A DNA stretch of 11,202 bases from Loktanella sp. (GTDB lineage Bacteria; Pseudomonadota; Alphaproteobacteria; Rhodobacterales; Rhodobacteraceae): NCBI GenBank assembly GCA_003551805.1, contig PUNR01000053.1, positions 1 through 11,202 on the forward strand, in the 5' to 3' direction. A model generated the notes under the pieces. That model saw nothing but the letters and a program-made list of their open reading frames with translations. It did no database searches and was not told the DNA's origin. Each line of letters starts with the position of its first letter. Position 1 is the stretch's first letter. A program made the translations under genes and the position numbers. Below, one piece after another: positions 7,374 to 11,202 of the stretch.

Positions 7374-7386
7374 AACTGTTAAATCC

Positions 7387-7412
7387 CCGATTACTAGCGG
7401 CGATAGTAACGG
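7387..7412. repeat. Imperfect inverted repeat between pip and the permease operon
   Basis: TTACTA (7391-7396) and TAGTAA (7404-7409) are a perfect 6-base inverted repeat around seven bases. It is extended by CCG/CGG (7387-7389, 7410-7412) with a one-base bulge. It overlaps the candidate -10 box of the permease promoter and abuts the GGGGA ribosome-binding site (7384-7388). It could be an operator or, in a transcript running from pip, a hairpin beside the ribosome-binding site. No T tract follows it, so a terminator is unlikely. Confidence 0.45.
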
Positions 7413-7430
7413 CTGACCTTGATCTGTAAA
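7403..7430 (-). promoter_or_regulatory. Candidate promoter for the ABC transporter genes
   Basis: On the minus strand TTTACA (7425-7430, five of six matches to the consensus -35) and TACTAT (7403-7408) are separated by 16 bases. They lie just after the pip stop codon and about 30 bases before the permease B start. This would allow the transporter genes to be transcribed independently of pip. The match is fair but unproven. Confidence 0.35.
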
Positions 7431-7432
7431 GG

Positions 7433-8428
7433 CTAAAGCCCCAGCATCACCCTTTGTGCTGCCAAAGCATCCATGCTGCGCACCAGCTCTGCTGATATTC
7501 CGGGTTCGGACAAGGCGTGCCCCGCGCGTCCGATCATCACCAGACGCGCCTTGGGCCAGCCCTGCGCCAGCGTATAGGCAGACACAGGTGGGCAGATCAT
7601 ATCATAGCGGCCCTGCACGATGATGCCGGGAATATCCGCAATTTTTGCCATCTGTGCAGGATGCAGAATCTGTTGATCCGCAGCCAGAAACCCGGCGTTC
7701 TGGAAATAATGGTTTTCTAGCCGGGCAAAGGCGCGGGCGTAATCAGCAGGGCTTTCGCCTGTCAGACCGTCGCTATCCATCGCCGCCAGCGCATTTTCCC
7801 ATGACGCCCAAGCGCGGGCATAGCGGGTTTCCAGATGCACATCGCCCGAAAACAGCCGTTTGTGATAGGCACCAATCAGATCACCGTGTTCATCCGCAGG
7901 GATCATGCCGGAAAACCGCGCCCAAAGATCGGGCCAGAATTTCCCTGCGCCGCCACCGTAGAACCAGTCAAGTTCTGGCTGGGTCATCAGAAACACGCCG
8001 CGCAACGTCAGCGCGGCGACATGTGCCGGATGCGCCTGCGCGTAAATCAAGGCCAGCGTCGCGCCCCATGACCCACCAAAAACAATCCAGCGGTCAATGC
8101 CCAACGTTGCGCGGATCAGTTCGATATCCGCAACCAGATGCCATGTCGTATTCGCCTCGACGCTGGCATGAGGGCGGGATTTCCCGCAGCCCCGCTGATC
8201 GAACAGAACAATGCGATAAAGCGCAGGGTCGAAATACCGCCGCATGGCCGGGCTGCATCCACCACCGGGACCGCCATGCAGCACAACAACGGGAATCCCG
8301 TCGGGATTGCCGCATTGTTCCACATAAAGCCTGTGCCCGTCGCCCACGTCCAGCATCCGCTGATCAAAGGGATCAACGGGGGGATAAAGGTGGGCACCGG
8401 GGCGGTTTTGTCCTACGACTTTGTCCAT
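7433..8428 (-). CDS. pip: Proline iminopeptidase (peptidase family S33)
   Basis: Cytoplasmic alpha/beta-hydrolase that removes N-terminal proline from small peptides. The 331-residue protein has the HGGPGGG oxyanion segment (51-57), the DQRGCGKS segment (77-84) and nucleophile Ser120 in GGSWG (118-122). The acid is probably Asp276 in GRYDMICPP and the base His304 in GRAGHA. Length and motifs match bacterial Pip. The start MDKVVGQNRPG was chosen because AGGA lies 5 bases upstream; a longer in-frame start 48 bases further up lacks such a site. It has no signal peptide. It lies 59 bases upstream of the peptide importer genes on the same strand, which suggests a shared peptide-use role, and it is divergent from ubiG across a 64-base gap in which I could not make a confident promoter call. 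Confidence 0.95.
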   Translation of the reverse strand: MDKVVGQNRPGAHLYPPVDPFDQRMLDVGDGHRLYVEQCGNPDGIPVVVLHGGPGGGCSPAMRRYFDPALYRIVLFDQRGCGKSRPHASVEANTTWHLVADIELIRATLGIDRWIVFGGSWGATLALIYAQAHPAHVAALTLRGVFLMTQPELDWFYGGGAGKFWPDLWARFSGMIPADEHGDLIGAYHKRLFSGDVHLETRYARAWASWENALAAMDSDGLTGESPADYARAFARLENHYFQNAGFLAADQQILHPAQMAKIADIPGIIVQGRYDMICPPVSAYTLAQGWPKARLVMIGRAGHALSEPGISAELVRSMDALAAQRVMLGL

Positions 8429-8492
8429 AAGCATCCTATATCGCGCATTGAAACCACAAACCATGTCCCCTGTCACGACTGGAACCTAGAAA

Positions 8493-9233
8493 ATGTCCGC
8501 AACCAACACTGTCGACCCCTCCGAGATCGCCAAGTTCGAGGCGATGGCCGCTGAATGGTGGGACTTGAACGGCAAATTCAAGCCTTTGCACATGATGAAT
8601 CCGGTCCGGCTGGATTACATCACGCGCCAGATTGCCGCAGAGTTCGGGCGCGACCTGCAAGGTTCGGCGCCTTTTGCAGGGCTGCGCCTGCTGGATATCG
8701 GCTGTGGCGGCGGGCTGTTGTGCGAACCAATGGCGCGCTTGGGCGCGACTGTCGTTGGCGCAGATGCAGCCGAGCGCAACATCCCGGTGGCACAGGTCCA
8801 TGCCGCGCAATCAGGGCTCGAGATCGACTATCGCCACACCACCGCCGAGGCGCTGGCAGAGGCTGGCGAGCAATTCGACGTCGTGCTGAACATGGAAGTG
8901 GTCGAACATGTCGCCGACCCTTTGGGCTATCTGACGGCCTGTCAGCAATTGCTGAAACCGGGTGGGTTGCACCTGTGTTCGACGATCAACCGTAACCCCA
9001 AATCCTTTGCGATGGCGATTGTGGGCGCGGAATGGGTGATGCGCTGGCTGCCCAAAGGCACGCATGAATGGTCCAAGTTCATCACGCCGGACGAATTGTT
9101 CGGCCTGCTGGAAAAGGCAGGTCTGACGCCAGTGGACCGCAAAGGGTATGTGTTTCATCCCGTCAGTTTCAACTGGTCGATCAGTGACCGTGACCTTTCG
9201 GTGAATTACGTGACCGCCGCGATCAAAGGCTGA
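8493..9233 (+). CDS. ubiG: Ubiquinone biosynthesis O-methyltransferase UbiG
   Basis: SAM-dependent methyltransferase acting in the cytoplasm or at the inner membrane on both O-methylation steps of ubiquinone synthesis. The 246 residues include the typical UbiG N-terminus (EIAKFEAMAAEWWDLNGKFKPLH, about 11-33), the SAM-binding motif I LLDIGCGGGLL (66-76), the acidic end of the second strand GADAAE (89-94), LNMEVVEHVADP (132-143) and LLKPGG (153-158). The C-terminal region contains GTHEWSKFITPDEL, common in this family. It is the only plus-strand gene here and probably a single-gene transcript, since the next gene is convergent. No strong Shine-Dalgarno sequence is visible before ATG 8493. Confidence 0.96.
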   Translation: MSATNTVDPSEIAKFEAMAAEWWDLNGKFKPLHMMNPVRLDYITRQIAAEFGRDLQGSAPFAGLRLLDIGCGGGLLCEPMARLGATVVGADAAERNIPVAQVHAAQSGLEIDYRHTTAEALAEAGEQFDVVLNMEVVEHVADPLGYLTACQQLLKPGGLHLCSTINRNPKSFAMAIVGAEWVMRWLPKGTHEWSKFITPDELFGLLEKAGLTPVDRKGYVFHPVSFNWSISDRDLSVNYVTAAIKG

Positions 9234-9255
9234 TGCCAGCGCCAACAAACTTTAT

Positions 9256-9275
9256 GCCTCCGGCGGGGATATTTA
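9256..9275. repeat. GCCTCCGGCGGGGATATTTA intergenic motif between convergent genes
   Basis: This 20-base motif lies in the 64-base gap between the converging ends of ubiG and the MarR gene. I remember closely similar sequences recurring at gene ends in Rhodobacterales genomes, though this window holds only one copy. It can fold only weakly (CCTC/GGGG around four bases) and is followed by an AT-rich stretch, so it might act as a transcription end or processing signal. No stronger terminator is visible in this gap. Confidence 0.4.
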
Positions 9276-9297
9276 TACTCTGACGATGATGAACGGG

Positions 9298-9741
9298 TCA
9301 GTCTATCTGGCCCAGCTTAAGGCGCATTTCACGCAAGACCGGCAAGGCGATGCGGACTTTTTCCTCGCCGACTTTGGCGACGGCTTCGGCGATCACGGGG
9401 GCGATGGCCGCGATGGCCGCGTCGCGCGCAGTTAGACCCGACGGGCTGATCGACACCATCTTGCGGCGGGCATCGTCCCAGTCGGGGCGGATATGCACCC
9501 AGCCTGCCCATTGCAATTTATGCAATGTATTCGTCATGGCGCCGCGCGTCAGATGGAATGTCTTGGCCAATTGCGCGGGCGAGCGTTCGGCACCCGCATG
9601 GGCCAGATGATTCAGCACGGAAAAATGCGATAACTCCATGCCCTTGGGCAAAACCTTGGCCACGGACGCGCGCGCAAGCTGGTCCACGGCGAGGATTTCG
9701 CTGAACAGAGAAACGGCAAGGCTGGTGGCATTGTCGGGCAT
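9298..9741 (-). CDS. MarR family winged-helix transcriptional regulator
   Basis: Likely homodimeric DNA-binding regulator of 147 residues. It has the MarR layout: N-terminal dimer helices (1-35), a winged helix-turn-helix (about 36-100) with recognition region SPAQLAKTFHLTRGAMTNTLHKL (54-76), a wing with WDDARRKMVSISPSG (88-102), and C-terminal dimer helices. There is no cysteine, so direct cysteine-based redox sensing is not supported. The start overlaps the hydrolase stop by one base (TGATG), and an AAGG ribosome-binding site lies upstream, so it is probably coupled to the comF-grxC-hydrolase cluster. It may regulate this cluster or itself, but no operator was identified. Confidence 0.9.
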   Translation of the reverse strand: MPDNATSLAVSLFSEILAVDQLARASVAKVLPKGMELSHFSVLNHLAHAGAERSPAQLAKTFHLTRGAMTNTLHKLQWAGWVHIRPDWDDARRKMVSISPSGLTARDAAIAAIAPVIAEAVAKVGEEKVRIALPVLREMRLKLGQID

Positions 9742-10571
9742 CAGGGACCTTCGAAAGGGCGATCATGGGTCAGCGCCGGAATGCGCTGCCGTGACTTTGC
9801 CACTTCCGCAAGGTCAAGATCAACAATGGCTGTGCCTGTTTCGCTGCCCATATCCACCAGAACCTCGCCCCAAGGCGAAATCACCATGCTGTGCCCATGC
9901 GTCTGGCGCGGCTTGCCGTGCTTTATCGGGTGTGTGCCTGTCTGGGCAGCGGCCAGCACATAGCACCCCGTTTCAATGGCCCGCGCGCGCAGCAAGGGTT
10001 CCCAATGCGCGGCCCCCGTGACTGGCGAAAAAGCGGCGGGGACGAGCAGGATGTCCGCACCTGCCTGTGCCAGCGCGCGGTGTAGATAGGCAAAGCGCAG
10101 GTCATAACAAATGGTCAGGCCGATTTTCGCAAATGAAGTCGTCGCCACCACAGCGCGTTCACCGGGCCGGTAACCGGCCGATTCGCGGAAGGTTTCAGTG
10201 GCGGACACATCGACATCGAACATATGTATCTTGTCATAGCGCGCCACGATCTGCCCCGCAGGGTCAATCAGAAAGGAACGGTTGGCGAAACGCCCGTCTG
10301 CATCCTGCGTCTTGATCCCCAACGACCCGATGGACAGCCAGATGCCAAGATCTTGCGCCGTTTCGCGCAAGCCGGCGAGGGTGATATCCTCGCTTTCGGT
10401 TTGCAGGACATGTTCCTGATGCGCCCGGTCCTGCGACACGCAATTCGTCACCTCGGGGGTCAGCACGAACCCCGCGCCCTGTGCTGCCGCCTGCGCGATC
10501 AGATCGCGCGTTACGGCAAGGTTGGCCACAGGGTCATCAGAGGATGAAAGCTGGATCAGCCCCGCTTTCAT
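9741..10571 (-). CDS. Carbon-nitrogen hydrolase, Nit1-like (probable deaminated glutathione amidase)
   Basis: Nitrilase-superfamily amidase of 276 residues, presumably cytosolic. The catalytic triad is visible as Glu40 (VLTPEVTN), Lys114 (RYDKIHMFDVDV) and Cys155 (GLTICYDLRF). The YDKIHMFD segment and overall length resemble the Nit1 branch, whose members hydrolyse deaminated glutathione, a by-product of transaminases. The coupling to a glutaredoxin gene supports a glutathione-linked role. The start is ATG at 10571, overlapping the grxC stop by four bases (ATGA). Membership in the hydrolase family is firm; the exact substrate is inferred, with omega-amidase (Nit2) or another amide as alternatives. 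Confidence 0.9.
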   Translation of the reverse strand: MKAGLIQLSSSDDPVANLAVTRDLIAQAAAQGAGFVLTPEVTNCVSQDRAHQEHVLQTESEDITLAGLRETAQDLGIWLSIGSLGIKTQDADGRFANRSFLIDPAGQIVARYDKIHMFDVDVSATETFRESAGYRPGERAVVATTSFAKIGLTICYDLRFAYLHRALAQAGADILLVPAAFSPVTGAAHWEPLLRARAIETGCYVLAAAQTGTHPIKHGKPRQTHGHSMVISPWGEVLVDMGSETGTAIVDLDLAEVAKSRQRIPALTHDRPFEGP

Positions 10572-10825
10572 GCCGATAGCAAGGCGTCTAGCTTGCCCTG
10601 CCGGTCCAGCGACATCAGATCATCGCAACCGCCGATATGTTTGCCGCCGACGAAGATTTGCGGCACGGTGCTGCCACCTTTGGCGCGCTGGATCATTTCG
10701 GCCCGCTTTTCGGGTTGGGCGGTGATGTTCACTTCGGCAAAGCTGACGCCCTTGGATGTCAGCAGCCGCTTGGCCATATGGCAGAAACCGCAGGTGGGTT
10801 TGGTGTAGATTTCGACGTTTTGCAT
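10568..10825 (-). CDS. grxC: Glutaredoxin 3-type (GrxC)
   Basis: Small dithiol glutaredoxin that uses glutathione to reduce protein disulfides in the cytoplasm. The 85 residues form a single thioredoxin-like fold with active site C12-G-F-C15, the cis-proline segment TVPQIFVGG (53-61) and the glutathione-binding GGCDD (65-69). The active site is CGFC rather than the more common CPYC. The start is supported by AAGGA 8 bases upstream. It lies 33 bases after the comF-like gene and overlaps the hydrolase gene by four bases. The start codon is part of an 8-bp inverted repeat, which may control translation. Confidence 0.95.
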   Translation of the reverse strand: MQNVEIYTKPTCGFCHMAKRLLTSKGVSFAEVNITAQPEKRAEMIQRAKGGSTVPQIFVGGKHIGGCDDLMSLDRQGKLDALLSA

Positions 10826-10853
10826 GACAGCGTTCCTTTTTGCTGTGTCATGC
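10822..10853 (-). promoter_or_regulatory. Inverted repeat enclosing the grxC ribosome-binding site and pairing its start codon
   Basis: GCATGACA (10822-10829) and TGTCATGC (10846-10853) are a perfect 8-base inverted repeat with a 16-base spacer. In the minus-strand transcript the 3' arm contains the grxC AUG, while the AAGGA site lies in the loop. A smaller alternative stem (ACAGC with GCTGT, 10842-10846 and 10827-10831) leaves the AUG free. The structure is directly visible; a control role is inferred. No T tract follows, so it is not a terminator. Confidence 0.5.
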
Positions 10854-10858
10854 TTGAC

Positions 10859-11202
10859 TTAGGCATCTTTGACGACCCGTGCCAGTGTAATGATCGAAAC
10901 AGCAGTTGCGCCACCTTGCAAAAGCGCCCCGGAACAGGCGGCCAGCGTTGCGCCGGATGTCATCACATCGTCCACCAGCAGCACAGATTTGCCGGTAAAC
11001 TGCCCCTGCCGTCTGGCATTCACGACGATCCGGCCCGATAGCGCGGCAAAGCGGGCGTCGCGGGTGTGCCCTTCCAGCGGAGCGGTTTTACGGGGGCGCA
11101 GTAACGCATCGACACAGACAGGACGCTGCAGGTCATGTGCCACCGTCTGCGCCAGCAGCGCTGCCTGATTATAGCGCCTGCGCAACAGGCGGGTCCAATG
11201 CA
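10859..11202 (-). CDS. comF: ComF-family phosphoribosyltransferase-like protein, N-terminus cut by window edge
   Basis: Only the last 113 residues are visible; the reading frame stays open to the right edge (HWTRLLRRRYNQAALLAQ...), so the true start lies outside the window and an internal start near 11185 is unlikely. The segment LLRRRYNQ is characteristic of ComF/GntX proteins. SVLLVDDVMTSGATL (about 50 residues before the end) is the PRPP-binding motif of type I phosphoribosyltransferases. Full-length members have an N-terminal zinc-ribbon region and about 230-250 residues. ComF is linked to DNA uptake in competent bacteria, but the substrate in this branch is not known. It is the first visible gene of the comF-grxC-hydrolase-marR cluster. 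Confidence 0.9.
   Translation of the reverse strand, partial: HWTRLLRRRYNQAALLAQTVAHDLQRPVCVDALLRPRKTAPLEGHTRDARFAALSGRIVVNARRQGQFTGKSVLLVDDVMTSGATLAACSGALLQGGATAVSIITLARVVKDA

Noticed and set aside
6390..7382. Plus-strand open frame of 330 codons opposite permease B
   Set aside because: It mirrors the permease gene almost exactly and its protein is highly charged with Gln, Arg and His repeats of the kind produced by reading hydrophobic codons backwards.
8429..8492. Promoters for ubiG and pip in the divergent 64-base gap (TTGAAA near 8454, TATAGG near 8435)
   Set aside because: Neither box has a partner at proper spacing, and the TATAGG lies too close to the pip start codon. I could not support a call.
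1..11202. Mobile elements, CRISPR arrays, defence or toxin-antitoxin systems
   Set aside because: No transposase, integrase, array-like direct repeats or small paired toxin genes were seen. Gene content and composition look uniform and core-like.

Overview
The window looks like ordinary chromosomal DNA of an alphaproteobacterium of the order Rhodobacterales (roseobacter-like). This rests on the protein sequences of NusA, RimP, UbiG and the ComF/glutaredoxin cluster, on a GC-rich but not extreme base composition (judged by eye), and on an intergenic motif (GCCTCCGGCGGGGATATTTA) that I remember as recurrent in this order. There is no sign of a prophage, transposon, CRISPR array, tRNA, rRNA or integrated element. 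All genes look intact except the two cut by the window edges.

Layout, left to right. (1) Positions 1-1765, minus strand: the start of the rimP-nusA translation/transcription operon. NusA is cut by the left edge after 396 residues. rimP and nusA overlap by one base (TGATG). (2) Positions 1766-1945: a 180-base regulatory interval. It holds the terminator of the preceding transporter operon, a candidate promoter with a palindrome over its -35 box, and a second intrinsic terminator only about 20 bases before the rimP start codon, arranged like an attenuator. (3) Positions 1946-8428, minus strand: a proline iminopeptidase (pip), then a complete peptide-type ABC importer in the order permease B, permease C, fused double ATPase, and Tat-exported binding protein. 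The permease and ATPase genes overlap or nearly touch, while pip and the binding protein are set apart by short spacers containing inverted repeats. (4) Positions 8493-9233, plus strand: ubiG (ubiquinone O-methyltransferase), divergent from pip. (5) Positions 9298-11202, minus strand: a compact cluster comF-like, grxC, Nit-type carbon-nitrogen hydrolase, MarR regulator. The last three overlap by 4 and 1 bases. ComF is cut by the right edge.

How the parts may work together. The importer plus cytosolic Pip suggests uptake of small peptides followed by release of N-terminal proline. Glutaredoxin and a Nit1-like amidase (the family that removes deaminated glutathione) are translationally coupled, which suggests a small glutathione-related unit that may be controlled by the coupled MarR protein. 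RimP and NusA form the classic growth operon, and the terminator before rimP suggests feedback by NusA.

I did not find a clearly new biological system. The observations most worth checking are the rimP leader terminator, the inverted repeat that pairs the grxC start codon, the roughly 100-residue membrane extension on permease C, and the regulatory inverted repeats at the rimP and permease B starts.
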